A DNA stretch of 64,000 nt, from contig NW_004624743.1 in assembly GCF_000247695.1 (NCBI RefSeq), positions 1,810,113 through 1,874,112 on the forward strand, in the 5' to 3' direction. The notes under the pieces were generated by a model. The model had not been told where the DNA came from. It did not search any database and was given only the letters and a program-made list of their open reading frames with translations. The position numbers were made by a program, and so were the translations under genes. The DNA is from Heterocephalus glaber (Eukaryota > Chordata > Mammalia > Rodentia > Bathyergidae). Shown piece by piece: positions 1 through 11,645 of the stretch. Positions within the stretch are counted from its first letter, which is position 1. Each line of letters opens with the position of its first letter.

Positions 1-539
1 CACAACTCAACAAATAACAACCAAAAAAACCCTTATCATCCCAAAGATGGGATTTTTAATGACTGCAGAGTAAAGATAGTCCTTTATCTAGTGCTTTGCT
101 GACTGATACTAGATTAGTGTCCCACGGCCTGATGGGAGCCCCATCCTGCAAAAGCTCTCCCCATTAGGAAAGGTCGGCTGGATGAGGACAGGACAGGTTC
201 CTTAGCAGTGACTTGCTTTCTGGGCCCCTTCTCTGGGATGGGGCTCTGCCCTCGGGTGTGAGCAAAGAGGAGGAAGTGGACGCCAGTGAGTCTGAGGTCT
301 GTCCTGACTCCAACTTTCAGCATCCCTTCCACCCTTACTGCTCGCCCTCAGTCACACCTCATATCTTATGTTGTCTGGAATGAACTAAAGCCAGTATTTG
401 GAAACCAAATTCTAGCATATTTTTTAAAGGAGGAATTTTCAAATATATATTTTACTATAATTCATAAAGTTTCCTATAAGTAATAAATTTGCCTGGCACA
501 GTGAAACCACGATTTTATTTTCAAGCCCTCTCCTCTCCC
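1..539. other. Non-repetitive sequence upstream of the L1 fragment (probable CKMT2 intron)
   Basis: No exon, SINE or simple repeat is recognisable here. Because the last CKMT2 exon lies downstream on the + strand, this stretch is most simply intronic. The short open frames show no family resemblance. Confidence 0.4.
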
Positions 540-2170
540 TAGGTACAAAACCTTTGTTTCCATTTTTTCCTTCTATTTTCACTTTCTTCTTGTCCCTTCC
601 TTCCTCCCTCCTCCCTCATTCCCCTTCCCATCTGAACACTTTCTTCCCACTTCCCAATATCTATCATACATCTCAGTCCTTAGTTCCATATTCAGTTTCT
701 CACACCAGAGAAACAATGTGGTATTTACATGTGTGTCTGATTTATTTCACTTACGAGTATGGTCTCAAGGCCCATTCAGCTATAAATGTCTGAACCTCAT
801 CCTTCTTTATGGCAGAATAGTACTCTATTGTATAAAAAAACCCATATCTTCTTTATCCACTCATCAGTTGATGGGCATTTGAGCTGTTTCCAAGATTTAG
901 CTATTACAAACTGTGTTGCTATAAATATTGATGTGCTTATGTCACTGTGGTATGATGCTTTTAATTCTTTTGGGAAGATATCAAGAAGAGGTATAGCTGA
1001 GTCAAATGGGACCTCTAGTCCTAGTTCTTTGAGGTATCTCCATACTGATTTCCACAGTGGTTGCACCAGTCTACACTCCCACCAACAATGGAGAAGGGTT
1101 CCTCTTTCCCCACAGCCCCGCCAGCATTTGTTATTGGTTGATTTCTTGATAGCAGCCATTCTTTCTGGAGTGAGATGGAATCTCAGCATTGTTTTAATTT
1201 GCATCCCTCGACTGACCAAAGATGTTGAACATTTGTCATGTATTTATTTGCCATTTCTAATTCTTTATTGGAGAAATGTCTTTCATTTCAGATGCCCATT
1301 TTTGTAATGGGTATTTAAATTTGGGAGGTCTAATTTTTTAAAGTTCTTTATATATTCTAGATAATTGTCCTTTATCTGAATAGCTGGTAAAAAATTTTTC
1401 CCACTCTGTGGGTTGTGTCTTCACTCTGTTGGTGGTTTCTCTTGCTGTGCAAAAGCTTTTTAATAAGATGAGATCCCAAGTGTTGATTCTTTGTAGTATT
1501 TCCTGTGCAGACTGGGTTTTGTTCACGAAGTCTTTCCCTACTCCTATGTCCTCAAGTATTCTACCTATTCTATCTTCCAGAAGATTTAGTGTTTTTGTTT
1601 CAATATTTAGATGTTTGATCCATTTTGATTTGAGTTTAGTGAATGGTGAAAGATATGGGTCTAGTTTCAATCTTCAGCATGTGGAAAGCCAGTTTTTCCA
1701 TTTATTTAAGAGCCTATCTTTCTGCCAGTGAAGGTTTTTGGCTCCTTTGTCAAAGATAAGGTGGCTGAGGGTGTTTGGAGTTGTTTCTGCATCCTCTAGT
1801 CTATTCCATTTATCCTCAGGTCTGCTTTTTGGCCATTACCATGCTGTTTTTATCACAGTAGCTTTGTAGTATAATTTCAGGTCAGGTATTGTCATAGCCC
1901 CTGCCTTGCCTTTGTTGCCCAGAACTGCCTTTGCTATTCTCCATCTCTTCTGGTTTCAAATGAATTTTAGGATTGTTTTTCCTAATTCTGTGAGATATTC
2001 TGTTGGGATTTTGATTGGGATTGCTTTGAATCTGTATAACAATTTTGGAAGTCTGGCCATTTTCACTGTATTGGTTCTTCCTACCCAAGAACAAGGGGTA
2101 TATTTCCATTTTCTGATATCCTCTTTGATCTTGAGAACACGATTTGGTAGCCAAACATTTGATTTTAAAG
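540..2170 (-). mobile_element. 5'-truncated L1 (ORF2 C-terminal part and 3' UTR), minus strand
   Basis: On the minus strand, 797-1219 and 1338-1670 encode pieces of the C-terminal third of L1 ORF2p. These include the cysteine-containing segment with CWRGCGE and LLHCWWEC and the WDLI-LKSFCTA-ET motif. Frames shift between the pieces, so the copy is dead. The pyrimidine-rich tract at about 570-650 is the complement of the purine-rich L1 3' UTR. The 5' end is lost near 2170. It sits inside or next to a CKMT2 intron in antisense orientation. The coding frames here belong to the transposon and not to a host gene. Confidence 0.9.
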
Positions 2171-2595
2171 ATTTTTTTCCCCAGAAAGACATCCAGTGTG
2201 TAAACGGTGCTCTCCGAGCCCTGGCATGTCCAGTGACTGGAGGGTTTGGCAGTGGGTCAGCCCCAGATGGAGAGAACAGTACTGAGTTGTCGCTGTGTGG
2301 TCCTGCTGTGAGACAGACACTGGTCTTTTCCTGCTGAGACTGAGGAGAAGGTGCAGGGAACGGCCAGTGGCATTCGCACACCAGGAGTCCTCACAGAGCA
2401 GCGCCCCATCCTCACTGAGGAGCCCCCAGGAGACCCCGGCCCCGCCTGGCCCCGCCCCTGCTGGCCCCTCCCAGTACCCACGCAGGAAGCGGAGAGAAGC
2501 CAGAGACTGTCTCAGACCTAGCTGCCGTCCCTGCTGATCGCAGCCCTGCAGCTCTCTGCGGTTCCCACTAACGCTTTGTTCCTTTCGCTGCCAAG

Positions 2596-2715
2596 GTGGA
2601 GCTGGTGCAGATTGTCATTGACGGAGTCAACTACCTGGTGGACTGCGAGAAGAAGCTGGAGAGAGGCCAGGACATCAAGGTGCCGCCGCCTCTGCCGCAG
2701 TTCAGCCGGAAGTGA
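2596..2715 (+). CDS. CKMT2: CKMT2 last coding exon (sarcomeric mitochondrial creatine kinase, C-terminus)
   Basis: An acceptor AG at 2594-2595 is followed by 39 codons and a TGA at 2713-2715. The peptide begins [20 protein letters not shown] and ends [10 protein letters not shown]. It matches the extreme C-terminus of the mitochondrial creatine kinases, and the PPPLPQF tail points to the sarcomeric isoform CKMT2. The enzyme transfers phosphate between ATP and creatine in the mitochondrial intermembrane space of striated muscle as an octamer, and its basic C-terminal tail binds the inner membrane. Upstream exons lie outside the window. The order CKMT2-ZCCHC9-ACOT12 seen here agrees with the human locus and supports the assignment. 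Confidence 0.93.
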   Translation: MELVQIVIDGVNYLVDCEKKLERGQDIKVPPPLPQFSRK

Positions 2716-2862
2716 GCGCCCCCATCCCCCTTTGTAACTAGTCTGCCTGCTGGTACGACAGACGCCTCGAAGTCTCTACTCTGAGAGTTTCCGAAGACTT
2801 GGAAAAATGTAAAACTGCACCTCCTGTCTGTTTTTACAATAAAACTCTCCTTAATATCTTTG
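2716..2862 (+). other. CKMT2: CKMT2 3' UTR
   Basis: The sequence after the stop is short and ends about 20 bases past an AATAAA hexamer. The cleavage position is inferred from that spacing. Confidence 0.75.
2838..2843 (+). terminator. CKMT2: CKMT2 polyadenylation signal AATAAA
   Basis: A canonical AATAAA lies 122 bases after the stop codon, a normal distance for this short 3' UTR. Confidence 0.85.
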
Positions 2863-3375
2863 GCCTGTTTCTCTAATTTTTAATTACTACTAAGAAGGGC
2901 TGACACACACATTCATAAGCAGCAAGGCACAAAAATACTTTAGCTCGGTAAAACTGTTATGCATAAGACCATTTATACATATATCTCGATTACCTTTGGA
3001 CTTCACCTTAAATAATCAGCCCTTTATATAAGTCCCGGGACACAACTGGAAAACGAGAAACCAATATAATAATGATCAGTTCTCAGGGACATAGAACAGG
3101 GGGACACTATTTCTAGAAAGTGTGGAAATAAGAAAAGAGAATACAAATGAGGACAGACCGAACCCTCTGATTCACTTAGAGCTGTGTAGCAAGCGTCAGC
3201 TGCCATCCGAGTCAGGGGAGTGAGTGACACAGCTAAAGAGAAAAGGCAGAAGTCAGGCCCGCGCTGAACGGTGTGTAGGCATGGAGCGCAAAGGCAGGGC
3301 AACGGGAAGCAACATGTGCTTTTGAGGTGGGTTTGAGAATATTTGGCTTTATCTGGGTGGGGAACAATCAGGGGA

Positions 3376-3550
3376 TCTGAGCCAGGTGTGGTGACATGGC
3401 ACCCTGGGAATCTGAGGCAGGAGGACTGCAAATTTGAGCCCAGCCTGGGCAACTTAATAACTTAGGAGACCCTGTCTCACACATATAAAAACTAAAAAAA
3501 AGGCTGAGTGTGTAGCTTAGTGTGAAGCTCGGTACTGCCAAAAATACAAT
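3376..3550 (+). mobile_element. B1-dID composite SINE
   Basis: A 7SL-type B1 half (gccaggtgtggtgacatggc, then a GAGGCAGGAGG-like core and GAGCCCAGCCTGGG) is joined through an A-rich linker to a degraded tRNA-like ID half. This B1-plus-ID architecture is typical of several rodent families. Confidence 0.75.
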
Positions 3551-4656
3551 AGAAATTCAATGAGGGGCCTGGCAGTCATTGACCAAGGCCTGCCCATCAG
3601 CTGGTGGCCGTACTTAGGGCTGGCATCCTTGGCTGGCTGCTTCAGAGGTTGTGGACAGAGCTCTGTTGTCACAGATGGTTTGGCCACCGTCCACTTGTGT
3701 GTTTAGTTTCTCAAAAGCAATTCAAAATTTGATGTGCAAAACACCGAGAATGTCTTGAGTGTAACCTGAAAGCTGAATTATTCCCTCAATTCTTGCCTGA
3801 GTCCTGTTACTCTTTCCCATCCACCTGTGATGTCTGCAACCTGAGGGGACAGGAAGGAGGTGGAGCAAGCAACTGTGTGGGACGTTATGAGACTGCTCCA
3901 AGTGCGAGGGACACACAGTACTCGACTAACAGGAAGAGAGCGAGTTCTGCCTCTGCAGTAGGTAAGCACTGCAGGTGCACAGTTAAAGTAAAGTAGTGCT
4001 GTAACACGGCTCGTCTTCCCTCCTGCTGCTGAGAAAAGTATGAAAAGCATACAATTGTGCTGGAAATTACAGGCACTTCTATAACTTCTGAGCAACTAAT
4101 TGGTATGCGGTAGAGATTCAGAAGAGGAAAGCACAGTTGAGGACATCATGCAGGATGGAGCGTGGTTGAGAAGTGTTTCCAACCAGGGCCCAAGACAGAA
4201 GGGGGCCACGACCACAGGCTGTGGCCGGTGTCCTGGGGGTGGAGAGGGACAAAGGAGCAGACAGACTGGTGTTGAGGTGAGCACATCAAGTCTAAGCCAC
4301 CCTGAGGGGGTAGAGACCCAGTCCTCCCACTAAATGACACTGAAGGACAGTGTCTCCATTCCTCAGCTTCCTCAGTGTAAAATTATACCTGTTTTATTCG
4401 GGAGGGTTGCTGAGAGGATAAAATTCTTTTGTATGTTTAATGCTCAACATAGCTAGTACCATGTAAGTATTTGCCAAAAAAGAAAACGAGTAAGTCATTA
4501 TTCTAAAAATCCAGCTCTGAGCACCCCTTCACAGCATCTTCAAGGGAACCCAGCTGCACTGGTGGCCCCTCTTCCAGGAGATCTTAGGAGCTGAGTGGTA
4601 AATGAAGGAGAATTTAGGCAGCTGAAGACACACAAGCACAAATGTGCCAGAGATTA

Positions 4657-4691
<35 letters not shown>
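4657..4691. repeat. (CA)n microsatellite
   Basis: An uninterrupted run of about 17 CA dinucleotides. Confidence 0.95.
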
Positions 4692-4693
<2 letters not shown>

Positions 4694-6720
4694 ACATTTC
4701 ACTTCTTCAGAAGAAAGGCTAAAAGATAAACACTGGCATAAGACATATGGCTACTCATCTAAAAAGGAAGATTTGTAATGTGTACATCTCAAGCAACACC
4801 ATCAACAAAAATGAACTGACTCTCTAAAGAACAGGGGATTCCAGACAATGCTTCTTTTCTTTTCTGTTGCTGCTTCTTACCTAATCATTTCTCACCTCTA
4901 GCCAACAGTAACCACGCTGGCATCTGCACTGATTTGCTCACAGACTATCAGGAATTAATTCTCCAATCACCTACGTTTGAAACTCTTGAGCTGTGAGGCT
5001 GTCTGACTGCACTAGCAGGAATGTGCCAGAATATCCTTTCCCCACAAACCCTGCCAACCGTGGGAGAGAGGTGGTCCTGTTTGCAGGTGTTGTAGTAAGC
5101 TTTAATTTTGCCACGAGAATTAAGCACACTGGCACTTTCAAGTGAAAGATCTTTTTTTGTGAAAGAGGAGCCCGTTCAAAGAGAGAAAGGGACTCAACTA
5201 ATGATTAAGACTCCAAGTGAAGGCCAGATCCTCCAGTCAAGGTAATCATAGCACACAAATAGTTCTTGTTAACGAAGGTCTTGTCCACTCAATATTCCTG
5301 CTGGAATGGCGTGAGCAGAACAGGGCTCTGGCCACAGGGCCTTTCACATTTGCTGTGCCCGTGGGTGTGAGGTGACAGCAGCTGGAATTGGCCTGTGGCC
5401 GGGAAATCTTCCTGGGGCTCTCCTACAGGGGAGGGGGCTTTCTGGCTTCCAGGCTGCCACAGGCATCTGCATATGGGGCCCAGGCTCTTCTCCCCTCCAA
5501 CCAAACATCAAAAACAGCCCAAAGAGGTAGCTCTAGGGGCCAACCACAGGGGCAGTTGCAGCTCACCAGGATGAGAACAAAGAATTTATTTGACACAGTA
5601 TGAAGGTGACACAAGTTCCAGGTGCACGGAACTCATGATTCCCTAAACGGCATCTGAAGGATCTGGATTTTTATAGGTAAAAACAAAGAAGGAAGTTGCG
5701 TCAATTGGGTGGCACTACTGCCGTGATGGACACGAACATCCCAGGACGGTGTTGGTCGCTCATGCACGCTGAGAGACGAGAGAAGCTCTGACCGTGACAG
5801 AAGGGAGAGCAGCGATACAAGGAGAGGCGTCACCAGGCCATCTGGTATCTCTCTGGGGCCAGGGGCTCTGCAGAGCCAGCCAGCTGGGTCAGGTGGCCAG
5901 GCCTCAGGTTTCCCTAGCCTAAAGCATTTTCAGACCTCATTTCAATTTGCGTCTGTGTGTGTGTCTGTGTGTATACGACATTTTAAATCCTTTCTCAAAG
6001 GTGTAAAGATTTGTATCCAATAGAGGCTCAGCCACTAACCAGCCAAATGATCAAAGGCAAATTATTCAACTTACTCTTGGCTTTATTTAAGTAACGTAGA
6101 GATAATTCCTGCCTTACAAAGATTTTACAACAATAACTAATCTAAGGCAGTGGGTTACATTTTTAATGTCACTGTAATCTATGAGAATAAGTCTGTTTTA
6201 CATTAGAACCCAGTATAGGTATAGGAGTGTGCAAGCAAATGTATATAAATCCAAACAAAGCCTTGTACGTCAGTATTTACCTGACTACTTGAGATGCTTT
6301 GATAGTTTTCTCATTAGTTATGCAAAGAAGCAAGAAAGATGACCACAATCACAGGGCCCTCTCCTCTCCACACCTCATCTGGGGACCCTTTCACCTGCCG
6401 CCCTGTTTGGCCCAGCCTCCTGTGTCTCTCCGGCGACAGTGAAGCAGACCCCTTTGCCAAGAGACAGAGACGGCACGGTACACTGCCTTTGCCAGAAATG
6501 AAAACGCTGGAGAACTGGGTGGCAAAGCTGTTGCCTTTGGAGCTTTCACACGAACATCAAAAGAGCCCGGATGTTCTTCCCCGCTGGCGATCGTGCCAGT
6601 TCTTCCCAGGTTAGCGTCTTGGGTCACCACCTGCAAGTTCCTCGTCGGCCTCCTCGGGTGCAGTATGACGAGGGGCAGTGTGTTATAGGCCAGGCAGGGA
6701 TTCTCTCCAGTCTTACCAGT

Positions 6721-6862
6721 GTTTTTTATTTTTATTTACTTTTTATTATTTATTTATTCTTTACTTTATTTCTGTGTTTTTGGTACCGGGGATGGAACTC
6801 AGGACCTTGCGCTTGCCAGGCAGGCGGCGGCACCACTGAGCTGAATCCCCCATCCTGGTCTT
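6721..6862 (-). mobile_element. ID-type SINE, minus strand
   Basis: Read on the minus strand, a tRNA-Ala-like body (box-A-like TTTAGCTCAGTGG complement at the high end, box-B-like GTTCCATCCCCGGTACC) is followed by an A/T-rich tail at 6721-6775. Confidence 0.8.
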
Positions 6863-9376
6863 ATCAGCGTTAATGACATCAGTAAAGCCTGCAGGGTGGG
6901 CCCTGCGGGTTGGACTTTGCCCTCAAAAGCAAGCACGTCATCTTCACTTTGCCTCCTGGCAGGGTGTGCTTAGCTCTCTCCCTGAGAAGATGCTTGTGGG
7001 GACGGGACAAACAAGGAGCAAGTGCAGTCTACCCAGTGTCCTGGGCTTCGGGGCCACTACCAGCTTCAGACACTGCTGGGGCTGTGCTAGGAGTGCAGCG
7101 AGGCCCCTGTCGGTGCACGGAGACTCCGGTCATTCTGACCTTTGGTTATGAAGAAATAAGGGCTGAACACAGTCCAAGTTTCATGAAAATTATAACCCAC
7201 AAACCAAAGAAATTCAAAGATGCTAAATAGGGAAAACACAAGAAACCACAAAAAGCATATCATAGTAAAACTGGTGAAAATACGTGATAAAGAGAGCATC
7301 TTAAAAACAGAAAAAATAACTATTACATAAAGAAATACAAACAAAAATGACTGTACACTTCTTATAAGCTAGGCAAAGCACAAGGAAAAGGAATGATATT
7401 TTCAACTGCTAGAAGAATCTTTCAAATTAGAATTTTGAATCTAGCAAAAATACTCTTCAAAAATAAAAACAAAATAATAAAATTTTCAGACATACATATG
7501 AAAAACCCCTCATAGAATGACACCAGCAGTCCTGCAGCATAAGGAGTGATGGCAGAGGAAGCATAACCACCAGAGCTCGTAGGTATGTTGGCAAGGGTAA
7601 GAGAGTTTTCTTGATTTTAAAAATCTATTTAAAAATAGCTTAGAGCCAAACTAATAGCAGTACAAAGGGGTGTGTATAACATGTAGAAATAAAATAAAAT
7701 AAAATTCATGGGAACAGAAGTTTCAATGAAGGAGGGCCAATGGGTGTGTAATGTTATAAGGTACTTACATTAAAGATAAAGAGGTACGATCTGTTGTTTG
7801 CATTCTACAAATATACCTGTATCTGACACGGAATAAATCTAGTTTTAATGATATAACTATGATACTATAAAAGCAGAAATGAAAAGATTTTAAAAAATTT
7901 TTATGAAATAGTTACAGAGGAAATGCAGTAAACAGATATTGCCACTTACTTTTCTTTCAACTTCTTTAATTTTACTTTTATGGTTTTAAATAGTGTCCAT
8001 ACAGCTATCTCATGATTCCTCAGCTTATAGCTCATTGATTTTTAAATAAATTAATTATGTAAAATACTAGGCTTTCTTTTTAAATACATCCATCAAAACC
8101 CCTGCTTTCCAAAACTGCCTCTGACTCTTAGAGGCTATTTTCTATATGCGCTCTGATGATTTGGGGCAGAAATGCCACATGTTTTGTTTGCACAAAACTC
8201 GGTTGTTAGCATAAAAGCGAACCAGAGAGCAATCCTGGGCTCAGCATGTGACAGGTGTGCTGCCGCAGACTGGACACACCGGCCCAGCAGTGGAAACACG
8301 CGCCGTTGACCGGCTCTCCACAGATAGGAACCGCATCCTTGGAACCCAGCAGCGCTGAGGCCCCGACTGCACTCAGTCCACTTCAGTCAGGAGATTATGC
8401 CACCAAAGTGAACAAGGCGCCCCAAGACAGATGCTGATGAATAAAGACGGTTGGTGGTAAAGTCTCCACAGGTTTTACTCGCTTGGCTACAGTGTGGATA
8501 GCAGTGCAGTCACGCGCTCAGGCAGGCAGGTGAAGAGCTGTAGGTGCTCAAGGGTTCCCATGAGTTGCACGTGACACTCAGCATACGCCCTGGTGCATCT
8601 CTTCAATATTCGCTTCAGTGCCAACTGGGCTCGCTTCATTAAAACCGAGATCAATTTCTCTGTCTTTTGCAACCTATGTGTTTTAAATAGTGACTACACA
8701 ATCCTTGTCTCTCCAGCCCCAGTTTTCTCATTACACTGCTGAGATAACGTTTTCTGTCCTTTAAGCTGCCAGGACTTTTAAGTCAGCAGAGACTCTGCTT
8801 TTCATCTTTCTTAGGAACACAGTCATCAAGATAGGGGTTGGGGGTTTGACCACCTCCATATAGGGATATGGTGTGATTCAGCAGAATACGAACTTGGGAA
8901 GGAAAGATGAATATTTGCCAGTGTGTATTTCAATAATAAAACGAAGTAAGAGAAAACCACAGGAAGGCAACGTGGCCATGACTGTGAAGCCAGGAAAGGC
9001 CTTATACATTTTAAATCCTGGATCCAGTTGTGACCAATTTAATGTTAGTTAAGCCCTCCATATCTTAGTTTTCCCCAAGTGCAAATGAATATTATCGTTC
9101 ATGGGTATTAGTGTGTAATGAGCATTACCACTCACAACAATTTAGGAAGTTCTAGGGCATTGGATGCTTAATAAGCAGTAGCTAATCTTATTCTTAAAAT
9201 GCTTTGCTGCACAATAGCACTCCCTAAGTTCAAACTGATAATGGATTTTGTGGTAAGAAGGGGAAATAATGCATGGATACCAATAACTTGATTCATAACT
9301 GTAAGAATAGCTTCTTGAATGGTAAATAAAAGGTGTGAAAAATGAGTTTCATGAGTCAAGATAAAAATCCACTTGA

Positions 9377-9461
9377 GGGCTGGGGATTTAGCTCAGTGGT
9401 TTCGCCGCCTGCAGCGCAAGCACAAGGACCCAAGTTCAATCCCCAGTACCAAAAAAAAAAA
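9377..9461 (+). mobile_element. ID-type SINE with intact target-site duplication
   Basis: The tRNA-like body begins GGGCTGGGGATTTAGCTCAG and ends with a poly-A tail. It is flanked by the 10-bp direct repeat ATCCACTTGA at 9367-9376 and 9462-9471, which marks a young retrotransposition event. Confidence 0.92.
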
Positions 9462-11274
9462 ATCCACTTGAAAAAGGTTAAATACTAGTTTTTAATTCTA
9501 CAAGATCTGACAAAACATGAATACAGTAAAGTTTACGTTTTAACCGTCTGGAGAGCACGGTTCAGTGGGGCTAAGCACATCTGTCTTCATAACCACCACC
9601 ACCACCCTGCACATCAGCGTGTGAGCAGATACCCAACACAGGAGCAGCAGTGAGACCTACAGCCTGCATACGTGCACCTTTGGCTCGGGTCTGAGAGGCA
9701 GCCCCCTATCTGGCTGCTCTCCTCCTCCGAGACACTGTTTAGAGACCTACTAGCCACAGAGCCTGTGGACTCGGACTTGCTGGGGCCTCCACACACAACT
9801 CCCACGAAGCGCCCTCCGCTACCTCCCAGGAAGCCAGCAGCTGTCAGCCTTTGCTTCCTCCGGGAGCAGGACTGCATCCGGGTCCTCACACAGCTCCCTG
9901 CCATCACTCGTGCCTTCCCACACACACACAAATGTGACCGCACACTTTCTGATCCACACGTTTCTAACACCTGTGGGACTTTTCCCATATCACTTACCTG
10001 CTTTGGCGGGCTATTTTCCCCTCTATGTGGGCCAATTCACTTACTTTGCCCTAAGTCATAACTCAGAGTCTTACAGATCGACTAACCCTTAGCAAGTTAC
10101 TAGGTCTGGACTAAGTATTTTGGTCACTTTATGGTCACGTGGAGCCTTTGTAAAGAGCCAGCACAGACCCGACTCTTGTGTGTCGGTGCCAGGCTCATTC
10201 CCAAAGGCGTTTCAGCTTGCGGAGGAGGGTAGGCAGCTCCTTTCTCACCAGCTCTTCCTAACTGACTCTCCAGTGCCTTTCCCCAGCTGTCTGCAACACA
10301 TTGATTGGACTGTGAAATTTTCCAGAACCTCCCAAGGAGAGTTCAAGTGTCTGTAATGCACATCACCACCAGCATTCTCTGGCTAACTATTCTAACATGA
10401 CAGCTATTTCCCTCACAGACTGCTGCCTGCTCAAAGGCCAGCACCTGTCGTTTTTATGTAGCAGTAAGCAACGAGCACTCTCTCCTCACCTATGCCACTG
10501 TATAGACTTCGTTGTAACTACAGGATCTGTGTTCCCTGAGAATGGACAGCTTGCATCCCACAGCTGGTATCCTTTTCCAGGAGGGGAAGGAGGGCAAAAT
10601 ACTCACTTCAAAGAACATAAGAAAACTTGCAAATCTTGCAGCCTACTTTGCATTTAGCTTTAAGCGCTCACTTGAAGCACTCGACATCCTAACTTCTGAA
10701 GCACATGATTAGAAGCTTGAACTTGAGAAGCACAACAGAGAGGGATGAAAGAAGCTTCATCCTTTTCACGATTAGTTTCCAACCCTATTCTTTGTCATAT
10801 TGAAGCAAAGAATATGGGGAAAAAAAGCTTTTGGGAGGCAGGACACAACTTTATTTCTATTCCTTATTGCTTAGCAACCTCAAGCAACTTCCACTGACAG
10901 GTTTTTCCTGCCACTTTAGACACCACAATCTTTCAGCAATGCTTGTATTTTGTCACTGAGAACACCAACAATGCAAGTGAAAATAAGAGCCATTTTTATG
11001 TGCATGCCAGGTGACAAAGCTGTCACTGACACTGTGTCTTGTGGAAGTCACTTAGCTTCTCTGAGACTTTGTCCAGTGCTTTGTAAAGCAAGGAGATAGG
11101 ATTCAAAGGTATGTGTTTTTATGAATCTATATATCATTAGACATTCTCATGTGTTGGGTCAAAACACTCTTGGAATCAAAAGCTCTAATGAAAATTCTAA
11201 ATATATACTGACTGAAAAACATTTGTAAAATAACTATGTAAAGAAGAAAAAAGAAAGTCATTGTTAAGGCTTAT

Positions 11275-11645
11275 ATCTAGAGGTTCCCCTCAAAGCCTCA
11301 TGTGCTCATGGGTGGGGCTCTGGGGGAGTGACTGGATCGTGAGGTGCGATACTCACAAGTGGATTAGTCTCCTTAGTTTATGGCTGAATGTGATGTTGGG
11401 AGGTGAAGCCTAGTTGGAGGAGGTGGTCACTGGGGCTTGGCCTGGAAGGGTCTATCTCCCTCCTCCTCCCTTGATCTCTCTCCTTCCTGCCACCATGCCA
11501 TGAACTGTTCCCTTCTGCCATGCTGCCCTGCCTTAGAGCCAGCTGACTATGGACTGAGGCCTCTACCAACTGTGAGCCAAATAAACCTTTCCTTCTTAGA
11601 GCTGTGGGTGCTGAGTATTGTCTCACAGCAACAACCCTAAGACAC
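11275..11645 (+). mobile_element. Possible solo LTR of the MaLR type
   Basis: The segment ends with GTGAGCCAAATAAACCTTTCC, a polyadenylation-signal context seen in mammalian MaLR-type LTRs. It is preceded by GGTGGGGCTCTGGG and GGAGGTGAAGCCT-like motifs. No coding remnants were seen. The family assignment is from memory of general LTR layout and could be wrong. Confidence 0.4.

Noticed and set aside
797..1670. Minus-strand frames of 140 and 110 codons looking like a gene
   Set aside because: They are pieces of L1 ORF2 in different frames.
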